Shown here piece by piece: positions 50,169-59,162 of a stretch of DNA of 64,000 bases (its first letter is position 1; every line of letters starts with the position of its first letter). This stretch comes from Gemmatimonadaceae bacterium. GTDB lineage: Bacteria; Gemmatimonadota; Gemmatimonadetes; Gemmatimonadales; Gemmatimonadaceae. The stretch covers positions 1 to 64,000 of the forward strand of contig JBBEBQ010000005.1 of assembly GCA_040882285.1 (NCBI GenBank), written 5' to 3'. Both the position numbers and the translations under genes were made by a program. The notes beneath the pieces were generated by a model. The model worked only from the letters and a program-made list of their open reading frames with translations, did no database searches and was not told the DNA's origin.

Positions 50169-50268
50169 CGGGGCGCGTTGAGCGTTACCCGTTCGAGCGT
50201 GGTGCGTTAGGTCGTTATAACGGAAAAACGCCTAACGGAAAAACGGTGAACACACAACGCGCCCCGTT
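50169..50268. terminator. palindrome with 7-8 bp CGTT/AACG periodicity between convergent genes
   Basis: A perfect 13 bp outer stem (50169-50181 with 50256-50268) encloses CGTT cores at 50177, 50184, 50191, 50206 and 50214 and AACG cores at 50220, 50228, 50235, 50243 and 50257, spaced mostly by 7 or 8. It lies between the convergent kinase (ends 50162) and DAACS (ends 50271) genes, so it may act as a bidirectional terminator or mRNA-end hairpin, although neither side has a long T-run. Confidence 0.7.
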
Positions 50269-50270
50269 TG

Positions 50271-51647
50271 TCACGCCGCCGGTTTCGGCCAGTCCGGACT
50301 CTCATCCAGCTTGGCCTCCCGCTCCATCTCCCCGACCACCGCCGGGACGTCGGCTGCAGACCACACGCCCTCGGACCGGGCTATCACGCACGTCGCGCTC
50401 AGGTCCCCGATGATGTTCACCGTGGTCCGCGACATGTCGAGGATCCGGTCTATTCCGAGCACCAGCGCGATCCCCTCGCCGGGCACGCCGAACATCGCCA
50501 GGATGCCGACGAGCAGCGGGATCGACCCGCCCGGCACCCCCGCCGCGCCCACGGCCGTGATCACCGACATGGCCATCACCACCGCCATCTGCGGGATCGT
50601 GAACGTGATCCCGAACACCTCCGCCAGGAAGATGACCGTGATCCCCTCGAACAGCGACGTGCCGTTCATGCACATCGTGTTGCCCAGCGGGAGCACGAAG
50701 CCCGCGACGTGCCGCGGGATTCCGAGGTTCTGCTCGGCCACGGCGAGGTTCGTCGGCAGCGTCGCCGCGCTCGAGCTCGTGGAGAACGCCGTCACGATGG
50801 ACGAGCGTATGCGCGAGAAGAACACCAGCGGCGACAGTCCCGCGCCGAACCGGACTATCAGCGACAGCGTGATGGCCGTATGCAGGATCAGCGCGCCGAT
50901 CACGACTCCCACGTAGTTGCCGAGCGGAATCAGCAGGGCGAAGCCGAAGCGCGACGTCACGCCGAAGATCAGGCCGGCGACGCCGTACGGCGCCAGCCGC
51001 ATCGCGATCTCCACGATCTTGATCACGATGTCCTGGATCGCCTGCAGCCAGGTCATCATCGGCTTGGCGCTCTCGGGCTTGATCATCGTGAGGGCGGCGC
51101 CGAACATCAGCCCGAAGAAGATCACGCCCAGCATGTCCATGTCCACCGCGGACTTGAGCGGATTGCGGGTCACGATGTTCACCAGCGTCTCGATCCCGAA
51201 CCCGCCCGCCTGCGACGCCTCGACCTTGGTCGCCGCGTCGCCGGCGTACGTGGCGAGCAGCTCCGAGCGAACGGTGGGATCCAGCCGGCTGCCCGGGCGG
51301 ATCGCGCTGACCAGAATGATTCCCAGCGTCGCGGCCAGCGCCGTTGTGACGAGGAAGTACGCCAGCGTCTTTCCGCCCACGCGGCCGACGTTGCGAATGT
51401 CGCCCAAACCCGCCACGCCGAGCGCGATGGACGCGAACACCAGCGGCATGACGATCATGAACAGCATCCGCAGGAAGATCTGGCCGATCGGTCCCGCGAG
51501 ATACTTGTTGATCCACTCGACGGTGGGATGGTCCGCGCCGAGCATCAGATTGGCGGCGACGCCGAACGCCGCTCCGATCGCCAGGCCCAGCAGGATCTTG
51601 GTGTGCAGCTTCATGCGGCGTCCGTTGCCGCCGACCGGTTCGCTCAT
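50271..51647 (-). CDS. dicarboxylate/amino acid:cation symporter (DAACS)
   Basis: 458 aa with about 8 helices and two hairpins. FSTSSSAATLPTNLAVAEQNLGIPRHVAGFVLPLGNTMCMNGTS contains the serine-rich tip and the NMxGT-like substrate motif; PGGSIPLLVGIL is the second hairpin. Glutamate/aspartate or C4-dicarboxylate uptake with sodium or protons. Aspartase at 33.7 kb could use imported aspartate. Confidence 0.9.
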   Translation of the reverse strand: MSEPVGGNGRRMKLHTKILLGLAIGAAFGVAANLMLGADHPTVEWINKYLAGPIGQIFLRMLFMIVMPLVFASIALGVAGLGDIRNVGRVGGKTLAYFLVTTALAATLGIILVSAIRPGSRLDPTVRSELLATYAGDAATKVEASQAGGFGIETLVNIVTRNPLKSAVDMDMLGVIFFGLMFGAALTMIKPESAKPMMTWLQAIQDIVIKIVEIAMRLAPYGVAGLIFGVTSRFGFALLIPLGNYVGVVIGALILHTAITLSLIVRFGAGLSPLVFFSRIRSSIVTAFSTSSSAATLPTNLAVAEQNLGIPRHVAGFVLPLGNTMCMNGTSLFEGITVIFLAEVFGITFTIPQMAVVMAMSVITAVGAAGVPGGSIPLLVGILAMFGVPGEGIALVLGIDRILDMSRTTVNIIGDLSATCVIARSEGVWSAADVPAVVGEMEREAKLDESPDWPKPAA

Positions 51648-51653
51648 CGCCCG

Positions 51654-53168
51654 CTAGTCCCTGTCCGGCGGTAGACCCAGCCGCTCGCGCCGGAGTCGGG
51701 AGTGCCGGTGGCCGTACGAGAAGTACATAATGATCCCCAATACCATCCAGATGCCGAACCGCTCCCACGCACGCACGGGCAGCCCCGTCATGATGTAGAT
51801 ACAGGCCGCCGCCGCTCCGATCGCGACGGGCCAGACGAACGGCACGCGGAACGGGCGCGGCCTGGACGGGTCGAGCCGCCGTAGTGCCAGCACGCCGATA
51901 GCGACGATGGCGAATGCCGACAGCGTGCCGATGTTCGTCAGATCGTAAATCTCGTTCTCGTCGGCGAACAGCGAGCCCACCGCCACGACGGCGCCCGTCC
52001 AGAACGTCGTGATGTGCGGGATCCGGGTCTTCGGATGAATCTTGGCCGCCGATTTGGGAAGCAGCCCGTCCCTAGCCATCGCGAAGAAGATTCGCGGCTG
52101 GCCGTACTGGAACACGAGTAGTACGGCGGTGAGCGAGACGACGGCGCCGAACGCCACGATCCAGCTCGCGGTCTCCAGACCCGCGACCTGCAGCGCGCGA
52201 GTGAGCGGATCCGCCGCGCGCAGCTGCTCGTACGGTACCAGCCCCGTCGCTACGATTCCCACGATCACGTAGATCACCGTGCAGATCGCGAGTCCGCCGA
52301 GAATTCCGCGCGGCATGTTGCGCTGCGGATTCTTGGTCTCCTCGGCGGCGGTCGAGATCGCGTCGAAGCCGATGTAGGCGAAGAAGATGATAGCGGCGCC
52401 TTGATGGATGCCGCGCCACCCGTTCGGCGCGAACGGCACGTAATTGTCGGGATTGATGTGAATCGCGCCGACGACGACGAAGAATCCCAGCACCAGCAGC
52501 TTGACCACGACCATGATGTTGTTGGCCCGCACGCTCTCGCGAACGCCGCGCAGGAGCAGCCACGTGATCGCCGCGACGATGCCGAACGCGGGAAGGTTCA
52601 GCAGTATGGGAACTCCCAACAGGCGCGGCGCGGTTTCAAGCAGCCCGTGAACGGCGGGGTCCGAGCTCAACAGCACCGAGCGATAGCCGTGCGACGCCCA
52701 ATCGGGGAACGACAGGCCGAACGCGGAGAGCAGCGAGTTGAAGTAGCCGCCCCACGCGACGGCCACGGCGATGTTGCCGATGGCGTACTCGAGTATCAGG
52801 TCCCAACCGATGATCCAGGCGATGAACTCCCCGAGCGTCGCATACGAGTAGGAGTACGCGCTTCCCGCCTGCGGGATCATCGACGCCAGCTCGGCGTAGC
52901 AGAGCGCGGCGAGAGCGCATACGCCGCCGAGCAGGAGGAAAGAGAAGACCAGCGCGGGTCCGGCGCCGTACCGGACCACCGTGCCGTCGGGAAGGAGCTC
53001 GCCCGCCGCGGCCGTGCCGATGGCCGAGAAAATTCCGGCCCCGATCACCGCGCCGATCGCCAGCATTACCAGATCGCCCGCGCCGAGCACGCGCTTCATG
53101 GAATTCGGATGATCGCGATCTTCCAGGATCCCGACGATCGGCTTGCGCGCCAGAAGCTGTTTCAGCAT
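51654..53168 (-). CDS. APC-family amino acid permease
   Basis: 504 aa with about 12 helices. VLGAGDLVMLAIGAVIGAGIFSAIGTAA is the APC start motif; AYSYSYATLGEFIAWIIGWDLILEYAIGNIAVAVAWGGYFNSLL is typical of the cationic (CAT-like/YfnA) subgroup. Substrate not decidable. It starts 6 bp upstream of the DAACS gene, so both amino-acid transporters may be one unit. Confidence 0.88.
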   Translation of the reverse strand: MLKQLLARKPIVGILEDRDHPNSMKRVLGAGDLVMLAIGAVIGAGIFSAIGTAAAGELLPDGTVVRYGAGPALVFSFLLLGGVCALAALCYAELASMIPQAGSAYSYSYATLGEFIAWIIGWDLILEYAIGNIAVAVAWGGYFNSLLSAFGLSFPDWASHGYRSVLLSSDPAVHGLLETAPRLLGVPILLNLPAFGIVAAITWLLLRGVRESVRANNIMVVVKLLVLGFFVVVGAIHINPDNYVPFAPNGWRGIHQGAAIIFFAYIGFDAISTAAEETKNPQRNMPRGILGGLAICTVIYVIVGIVATGLVPYEQLRAADPLTRALQVAGLETASWIVAFGAVVSLTAVLLVFQYGQPRIFFAMARDGLLPKSAAKIHPKTRIPHITTFWTGAVVAVGSLFADENEIYDLTNIGTLSAFAIVAIGVLALRRLDPSRPRPFRVPFVWPVAIGAAAACIYIMTGLPVRAWERFGIWMVLGIIMYFSYGHRHSRLRRERLGLPPDRD

Positions 53169-53210
53169 CCGATCATTCGGCGGGCGAGTGGCGGACGGGA
53201 GCGGTCGCGC

Positions 53211-55598
53211 TCAGGCGGCGGCGGACTCGATCCGCATGGCGTAGAACGAGCGCCACACGAACACCGCGGCCACAAGGAAGAAAACCCCCGACAGCGACGT
53301 GGTCCAGAGCGCGCCCTGCTGCTCGGTGAGCGACACCGCGAGCTCGACGGCCAGGAGGCCGAAGAGAGTCGTGAACTTGATGACCGGGTTCAGCGCGACC
53401 GAAGATGTGTCCTTGAACGGATCGCCCACTGTGTCGCCGACGACCGTCGCGGCGTGCAGCGGCGTTCCCTTCTGCTTCAGCTCGACCTCCACGATCTTCT
53501 TGGCGTTGTCCCACGCGCCGCCCGCGTTCGCCATGAAGATCGCCTGGAACAGCCCGAAGATCGCGATCGAGACGAGATAGCCGATGAAGAAAAACGGCTC
53601 GATAAACGCGAACGAAAGCGTGGAGAAGAAGACGGCGAGGAAGATGTTGAACATCCCCTTCTGCGCGTACAGCGTGCAGATCTCGACGACCTTCTTGCTG
53701 TCGGCGACGGACGCGCGCGTGCTCGTCTCCAGGTTGATGTTGGCCTTGATGAACTCCACGGCGCGGTACGCGCCGGTCGTGACGGCCTGCGTGGACGCGC
53801 CGGTGAACCAGTAGATCATCGCTCCGCCGGTCACGAGCCCGAGCAGGAACGGCGCGTGCAGGATCGAGAGGCGCTGCAGGAACTCCGGCTGGAGTCCGTG
53901 GGTGAGGGCGATGATGATCGAGAAGATCATCGTGGTCGCGCCGACCACCGCCGTGCCTATGAGCACCGGCTTGGCGCTGGCCTTGAACGTATTCCCCGCG
54001 CCGTCGTTCTCCTCCAGCAGGTCCTTGGCGTGCGCGAAGCGGGGCTCGAAGCCGTACTCCGACTTGATGCTCGCCTCGATCCCCGGAATCTGCTCGATCA
54101 TGGACAGCTCGAACACCGATTGCGCGTTGTCCGTGACGGGGCCGTAGGAATCCACCGCGATGGTGACCGGGCCCATGCCGAGAAAGCCGAACGCCACCAG
54201 ACCGAACGCGAACACCGCCGGCGCTATCATGAGCGCGTCGAAGCCCTGCGAGCTCACGCCGTACGCGATCGCCATGAGGGACATGATCGCCATGCCAAGC
54301 CAGTACGCGCTGAAGTTACCCGCCACGAGACCCGACAGGATGTTGAGCGAAGCGCCGCCCTCGCGGGACGACGTCACCACCTCGCGCACGTGCGCCGAGT
54401 TCATCGAGGTGAAGATCTTCACCAGCTCGGGGATGATGGCTCCCGCGAGCGTGCCGCAGGTGATCACGGCCGACAGCTTCCACCAGAGCGTGCCGTCGCC
54501 GAGGTCGGGGATCAGCAGATACGACACGAGGAACGTCAGCCCGACCGACACGAACGACGTGAGCCAGACCAGCGACGTGAGCGGCGCCTCGAAGTTCATG
54601 CGCTCGACCGTGCTGTAACGCGCGCGCGCCAGCGCCTCATTGATGAGGTACGACGCGCCGCTCGAGATGATCATCACTACGCGCATGACGAAGATCCAGA
54701 CCAGGAGCTGCACCTGCACCGCTGGACTCGTCACCGCCAGCAGGATGAAGGCGATCAGCGCGACCCCGGTGACGCCGTACGTTTCGAAGCCGTCCGCGCT
54801 CGGCCCCACCGAGTCGCCGGCGTTGTCGCCCGTGCAGTCGGCGATCACGCCGGGGTTGCGCGCGTCGTCCTCCTTGATGTTGAACACGATCTTCATGAGA
54901 TCGGCGCCGATGTCGGCGATCTTCGTGAATATCCCGCCCGCGATTCGCAGCGCGGCCGCGCCCAGCGACTCGCCGATCGCGAACCCGATGAAGCACGGGC
55001 CCGCGTAGTCGCCCGGAACGAACAGCAGGATGAACAGCATCAGCAGCAGCTCCACGCTGATGAGCAGCATTCCGATGCTCATTCCGGCGCGGAGCGGGAT
55101 CGAATAGAGCGGGAACGCGCCGCCCCGGAGGCTCGCGAACGCCGTCCGCGAGTTGGCGAACGTGTTTACCCGGATTCCGAACCACGCGACTCCGTAGCTG
55201 CCGCCGATGCCGACGAGGCTGAACAGGAGGATGATCCCGACCCGCTTCGCCTCGAAGTCGAGCAGCACCCCGAAGTACAGCAGGATCACGAGACCGATGA
55301 AGACCTCGAGGATCAGCAGGAACTTGCCCTGCTGGATCAGATACGTCTTGCAGGTCTCGTAGATCAGCTCGGATATCTCGAGCATCGAGCCGTGGACCGG
55401 GAGCCGCTGCAGCTGGCGGTAGATCACGAGCCCGAAGAGCAGCCCGAGCACGCAGACGCCCATGCCAAAAAGGAGGAGCGTCGTGCCCTCCACGCCCATG
55501 AACGTCGCGCCGGAAAGATCGGGAACTATGAGGCTGGCTTCGCCACCGGCACGGTGCTGCACGCCGGCCGCGAGCGCTTGCGCGGTATCAGGTTGCAT
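53211..55598 (-). CDS. hppA: membrane-bound proton-pumping pyrophosphatase
   Basis: 795 aa from the ATG at 55596-55598; an ATG at 55640 would add 14 residues. About 16 helices. ADIGADLMKIVFNIKEDDARNPGVIADCTGDNAGDSVGPSADGFETYG is the pyrophosphate-magnesium site. GNTFKASAK has Lys at the residue that distinguishes potassium-independent enzymes. It couples pyrophosphate hydrolysis to ion pumping; proton rather than sodium transport is assumed. The 124 bp gap downstream to tonB shows no feature. Confidence 0.93.
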   Translation of the reverse strand: MQPDTAQALAAGVQHRAGGEASLIVPDLSGATFMGVEGTTLLLFGMGVCVLGLLFGLVIYRQLQRLPVHGSMLEISELIYETCKTYLIQQGKFLLILEVFIGLVILLYFGVLLDFEAKRVGIILLFSLVGIGGSYGVAWFGIRVNTFANSRTAFASLRGGAFPLYSIPLRAGMSIGMLLISVELLLMLFILLFVPGDYAGPCFIGFAIGESLGAAALRIAGGIFTKIADIGADLMKIVFNIKEDDARNPGVIADCTGDNAGDSVGPSADGFETYGVTGVALIAFILLAVTSPAVQVQLLVWIFVMRVVMIISSGASYLINEALARARYSTVERMNFEAPLTSLVWLTSFVSVGLTFLVSYLLIPDLGDGTLWWKLSAVITCGTLAGAIIPELVKIFTSMNSAHVREVVTSSREGGASLNILSGLVAGNFSAYWLGMAIMSLMAIAYGVSSQGFDALMIAPAVFAFGLVAFGFLGMGPVTIAVDSYGPVTDNAQSVFELSMIEQIPGIEASIKSEYGFEPRFAHAKDLLEENDGAGNTFKASAKPVLIGTAVVGATTMIFSIIIALTHGLQPEFLQRLSILHAPFLLGLVTGGAMIYWFTGASTQAVTTGAYRAVEFIKANINLETSTRASVADSKKVVEICTLYAQKGMFNIFLAVFFSTLSFAFIEPFFFIGYLVSIAIFGLFQAIFMANAGGAWDNAKKIVEVELKQKGTPLHAATVVGDTVGDPFKDTSSVALNPVIKFTTLFGLLAVELAVSLTEQQGALWTTSLSGVFFLVAAVFVWRSFYAMRIESAAA

Positions 55599-55764
55599 GG
55601 CGCGCGAATGTACTCTCGCGTCAGGGGGGATGCCAGCCATTGAAAGGCAGGCTTCGGGGAAGACGCGGGTGGCTCCTGGAATACTTCAGGGGAATCCCTG
55701 GAGCTAACCTTCCGCGACGGCGCCCGACTGACACACCGTAACTGTTCTCGTCCGGAACGCCGTC

Positions 55765-56523
55765 CTAGAAAACGAACTGAATATCGATCGTGTCGCGGAC
55801 CGGGACCCCCGCGGCCGTGACCCCCGGCCGGAACTTGACCGAGAGCAGCACCTCCCGGAGCCGGCGGTTGTACGACGCGTCGCGCGACGGATTGAAGCTC
55901 AGCAGCCGCGCCCTGCCCCGCTCGTCCACGTCGAACCAGGCGATGAGGTGGTACGGCTTGATGCGCGGCGGAGCGGGCAGCGGGGGCAGAAAGACCTGGG
56001 TCGGCGTGGGCGGATGGTTGACACCGTCGCCGCCGCCTGTTCCCGGCCCGGTACCGGATCCGGTGCCAGTGCCCGTCCCGCTCCCGGTTCCCCCTCCGCT
56101 TCCAGGGCCGGCGCCGCCCTGGCCGGCCGTGCCCGTGCCGCTCGTCGCCGTGCCCGAAGGCGGACCTTCCGGCACGGGCTGTACACTCGGCGCGACCACG
56201 GGCGGGACCGGAGTGGAGATCGGAAGTGAGGGCACCAGCGCGGGCGCTGGAGCGGGCGGAGGCGCGGCGGGTCGCGTCTGCACGAACCGGAGCCGCTCTC
56301 CGTCGGCGCCGGATCCGCTGCGGCCACCTCCCCCGCCCGCCGGCCCGGGACCGCCGCCGAGCTGCGACGGCGGCGGCGTGAAGCCGTGCGAGAACGGCGA
56401 GGTGAGCAACAGCAGCACCAGCGTCGCGTGCACGAACGCGGAGAGGAGAAATCCTCCCGGGCCTTCGCGCTTTCGCCGCGGAGGGCCGGCGATGGCGGGC
56501 GATGCTTTGCGCGGCCTGGTCAT
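55765..56523 (-). CDS. TonB-family energy transducer (low-complexity linker)
   Basis: 252 aa from the ATG at 56521-56523. One N-terminal helix (FLLSAFVHATLVLLLLTSPF), then a long Pro/Gly/Thr-rich linker (GTGTGSGTGPGTGG at about 56030-56110), and a C-terminal TonB-like domain (HLIAWFDVDERGRARLLSFNPSRDASYNRRLREVLLSVKFRPG). It passes ExbBD energy to outer-membrane receptors. A 14 bp perfect hairpin separates it from exbD. Confidence 0.84.
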   Translation of the reverse strand: MTRPRKASPAIAGPPRRKREGPGGFLLSAFVHATLVLLLLTSPFSHGFTPPPSQLGGGPGPAGGGGGRSGSGADGERLRFVQTRPAAPPPAPAPALVPSLPISTPVPPVVAPSVQPVPEGPPSGTATSGTGTAGQGGAGPGSGGGTGSGTGTGTGSGTGPGTGGGDGVNHPPTPTQVFLPPLPAPPRIKPYHLIAWFDVDERGRARLLSFNPSRDASYNRRLREVLLSVKFRPGVTAAGVPVRDTIDIQFVF

Positions 56524-56534
56524 ATCAAATGATA

Positions 56535-56565
56535 CGGCGGGCGAACCCAAAGGGTTCGCCCGCCG
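56535..56565 (-). promoter_or_regulatory. 14 bp perfect hairpin between exbD and tonB
   Basis: CGGCGGGCGAACCC (56535-56548) pairs completely with 56552-56565 around a 3-nt AAA loop. It starts 21 bp after the exbD stop and ends 11 bp before the tonB ATG, with no T-run, so it may tune downstream expression or protect the exb mRNA rather than terminate. Confidence 0.7.
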
Positions 56566-56586
56566 TGAAGAGCAGCACCACCAGCC

Positions 56587-57015
56587 TTACGATCCCGCCG
56601 GCGCCGCTTCCTTCGGCGTCACGCCGATCACCTTGACTCCCGCGCCGCGCGACACGTCCATCGCCCAGATCACGTCCGAGTACTTCACCGTCGGATGTCC
56701 CTTCACGAAGATGATCTTGTCGGGTCGCGGATCGTAGATCTTCTTGAGCTCCGCGTGAAGCGCAGCCTTCGCCACCGGCTGTTTGTTCACCTGAAAGACG
56801 CCGTTCGGCAGCACCTCGAGCACGATCTGCGCCGGGGGCGGCCCGGACGACGGTGGCGGGTTCGGATCCGGCAGCTGCAGATCGATCGCCTTCCGCGAGA
56901 GCGGGATCACCAGCATGAAGATGATCAGCAGCACGAGCAGGATGTCGATCATCGGCACGACGTTGGGCTCGTTGGCGAGCGTATTCCCCGCGCTCGAGCT
57001 TACGTTCATTCCCAT
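56587..57015 (-). CDS. exbD: ExbD-family protein (second copy in this cluster)
   Basis: 142 aa. PNVVPMIDILLVLLIIFMLVIPLSRKAID is the helix with the conserved Asp; the periplasmic domain ends MDVSRGAGVKVIGVTP. Its start overlaps the stop of the upstream ExbD (TAATG). Confidence 0.9.
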   Translation of the reverse strand: MGMNVSSSAGNTLANEPNVVPMIDILLVLLIIFMLVIPLSRKAIDLQLPDPNPPPSSGPPPAQIVLEVLPNGVFQVNKQPVAKAALHAELKKIYDPRPDKIIFVKGHPTVKYSDVIWAMDVSRGAGVKVIGVTPKEAAPAGS

Positions 57016-57506
57016 TATTCCTGCCCTCCGGGGGGCGTCGTCGCCGTCGCCTCACGGCTCAGCAGGTTGTCACTCGCCACGAGAGACTGCGTCCCCGGGG
57101 TCTGGTCTGTGATCATCCCGGCCACCCTGACCCTGTTCTTCGCCGCGATATCCAGCGCGTCGAGGATCTTGGAGTACTCCAGATCCTTGTGCGCCTTCAC
57201 GTACAGCAGAAAATCCTCTTCGCGATTTCCGAAAATCTCGTTCAGCCGCGCGCCGAGCTCGGCGTTCGGGATCGGCGCCCGATTCAGGTAGTACTGGCCG
57301 TCGGCGTCGATGCCGAGCACCTGATCCGTGTCTTCCTCCGGATGGGGCTTGAGGTTCTGCCCCTGCGGCGGGATCGCCTGAAAGCCGGCGCTCACCGCCG
57401 GGATGACGAGCATGAAGATGATGAGCAGGACGAGCATGATGTCGATCATCGGCACCACATTCGGCTCAGCCTTTATGCTGCGGCCCCCGCCTACGGACAT
57501 TCCCAT
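57015..57506 (-). CDS. exbD: ExbD-family protein (first copy in this cluster)
   Basis: 163 aa. PNVVPMIDIMLVLLIIFMLVIPAVSAGF carries the family Asp; the periplasmic part has a longer insertion than its paralogue (GQNLKPHPEEDTDQVLGIDADGQYYLN). AGGAG precedes the ATG. Two ExbD paralogues in tandem suggest a heteromeric complex with the single ExbB. Confidence 0.9.
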   Translation of the reverse strand: MGMSVGGGRSIKAEPNVVPMIDIMLVLLIIFMLVIPAVSAGFQAIPPQGQNLKPHPEEDTDQVLGIDADGQYYLNRAPIPNAELGARLNEIFGNREEDFLLYVKAHKDLEYSKILDALDIAAKNRVRVAGMITDQTPGTQSLVASDNLLSREATATTPPGGQE

Positions 57507-57530
57507 TGCCGTATCTCCTGGTCTAGGGGG

Positions 57531-58271
57531 TTATCCGGAGATCGGCTCGGTGCCGGCCGAAGCGGCGGTGTTGAATTCGCGCGTGAAGCGCGAGCGGCCG
57601 TATTCGCCGCTGACGCCGCGGATCAGGTAATCGATGAACTCCTTGGAGGTGTAGGTCATCTCCGCTGCGAGATTCTCGATCTTGACCTGGAAATAGTTGA
57701 AGGCCCACACCGCCGGAATGGCGACGAGCAGACCGAACGCCGTCGTGATCAGAGCTTCGGACACGCCAGCGGAGATCGCGCCGATACCGCCCGAGCCGGA
57801 CACGGCCATTCCCTGGAACGCGTTGACGATACCCATCGTCGTACCGAGCAGTCCGACGAACGGCGCCGTGGCGCCGACGGTGGCAAGAATGCCGTTGCCG
57901 CGCTTCATGTCGGTCAACGTCATCAGCATCTCACGCTCGACCGCGCGCTCGGCCGAATTGATGTCGTTCACCCCCACCGAGCCGTCCTGGATCAGGGGCT
58001 TCACCTCGGCCAGCGCTCCGCCGAGAACGCGGGCCACGTGCGACCGCTTGTACCGCTCGGAGAGGTTGATCGCCTCGGTGATGTTGTCCTCCTCGAGGAA
58101 CTGCGAGAACTCGGGCGCGAACTTGCGCGTCTCCGCCTGCGCCTTCCGCAGCTCCCACCACTTCTTCACGAATACGGACATCGACCAGATCGACATGAAG
58201 AGCAGAATGAACACGATGCCCTTCGCGAACCACATCATATCGTGCCACATGTCCAGCAGCGAAATCTGCAT
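57531..58271 (-). CDS. exbB: ExbB/TolQ-family proton channel
   Basis: 246 aa. Three helices: an N-terminal WHDMMWFAKGIVFILLFMSIWSMSVF, then VGATAPFVGLLGTTMGIVNAF and ALITTAFGLLVAIPAVWAFNYF, the ExbB core. It is encoded between tonB and the two exbD genes. Confidence 0.9.
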   Translation of the reverse strand: MQISLLDMWHDMMWFAKGIVFILLFMSIWSMSVFVKKWWELRKAQAETRKFAPEFSQFLEEDNITEAINLSERYKRSHVARVLGGALAEVKPLIQDGSVGVNDINSAERAVEREMLMTLTDMKRGNGILATVGATAPFVGLLGTTMGIVNAFQGMAVSGSGGIGAISAGVSEALITTAFGLLVAIPAVWAFNYFQVKIENLAAEMTYTSKEFIDYLIRGVSGEYGRSRFTREFNTAASAGTEPISG

Positions 58272-58310
58272 AACTCGGTGCTCTCCGGTTTCGGTTGGGA
58301 GTTGAGCGGT

Positions 58311-59024
58311 CTAGTTCTGGATGTTGAACACGAACGACTGTTGTACGAGCTGCCGGACCTTGCGCCCGCCGACTTCCGCGGGATAGAAGCGCATCCGCGG
58401 CAGGTGCGATCTCACGGCCGAGGCGAACATGTCGTTGGTGGCCTTGAGCACCTTGAAGCTGCCGCGCTCGATGCGGCCGAGCGTGTCGACCACGAACTGC
58501 GCGGAGACTTCACCGCCCACGCCCGAGGAGCGAAGCGCCTCCGGGAAGGCGACCTGCTGCGTGCTGGAAATGGGCTCCACCTGCTTTTCCACCTGGAACG
58601 AGAAGTAGGTCTGGTTGCTCGTAAGATCGATCGGCCTGCCGCCGACGACTCCGGTGGCAGTCCCACCAGCAACTCCCTTGCCGCTGAAGTCTTCTTCGTT
58701 GGTCACCCGCCTCGTGAGGTCGATCTTGGGGATCTCGATCGGGATCTCGACGGGCGCCCGCAGGACCTGGAAGCCCTTAGGCGGCGGAATCACCGCGATC
58801 TTGTCCGGCGGAGGCGGCTCGTCCTTCTTGACTTCGACTTCCTTGGGCTTGGGCGTCTCGATGAACTTGATGTTCTCCTGCCGTGTCTTCTCGGCCTCGA
58901 TTCCGGCCGAAGCGGTCGCGTACACTGCCAGCAGGATGACCGCTGAATGCAGCACTACGCTCAGGACCGTCCCGCCAGCCTTCCTGTCCCTCTTGGCCCG
59001 CGACTCGATCAAGTTGTTGAACAT
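58311..59024 (-). CDS. tonB: TonB-family energy transducer
   Basis: 237 aa. N-terminal helix AGGTVLSVVLHSAVILLAVYA, a Lys/Pro linker (PKPKEVEVKKDEPPPPDK), and a C-terminal TonB domain (VAFPEALRSSGVGGEVSAQFVVDTLGRIERGSFKVLKATNDMF, MRFYPAEVGGRKVRQLVQQSFVF). First gene of the TonB-ExbB-ExbD-ExbD-TonB cluster. Two GGAACTT direct repeats lie upstream. Confidence 0.88.
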   Translation of the reverse strand: MFNNLIESRAKRDRKAGGTVLSVVLHSAVILLAVYATASAGIEAEKTRQENIKFIETPKPKEVEVKKDEPPPPDKIAVIPPPKGFQVLRAPVEIPIEIPKIDLTRRVTNEEDFSGKGVAGGTATGVVGGRPIDLTSNQTYFSFQVEKQVEPISSTQQVAFPEALRSSGVGGEVSAQFVVDTLGRIERGSFKVLKATNDMFASAVRSHLPRMRFYPAEVGGRKVRQLVQQSFVFNIQN

Positions 59025-59088
59025 GATTCGATCCTTTCCTCTCTCGAAAAAGCAATGGATGAGACGGGCTCGCTCCCGCCCGCTCGCA

Positions 59089-59118
59089 GCGATTCAAGTT
59101 CCCGGCGATTCAAGTTCC
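59089..59118 (-). promoter_or_regulatory. tandem direct repeat with GGAACTT cores upstream of tonB
   Basis: The plus-strand 14-mer GCGATTCAAGTTCC occurs at 59089-59102 and 59105-59118 (period 16). In the gene direction both copies read GGAACTTGAATCGC. GGAACTT matches the -35 consensus of many ECF sigma factors; the pair could also be an operator. No clear ECF -10 is visible. Confidence 0.5.
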
Positions 59119-59162
59119 TATTGAACGTACCCCGACCTGGCGCTGATGGAATCCAGCGCGGA

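Noticed and set aside
52401-55643. 1080-codon open frame on the plus strand
   Set aside because: It is antisense to hppA; its Arg/Asp/Glu-rich translation has no recognisable domain and reflects codon bias of the pyrophosphatase.
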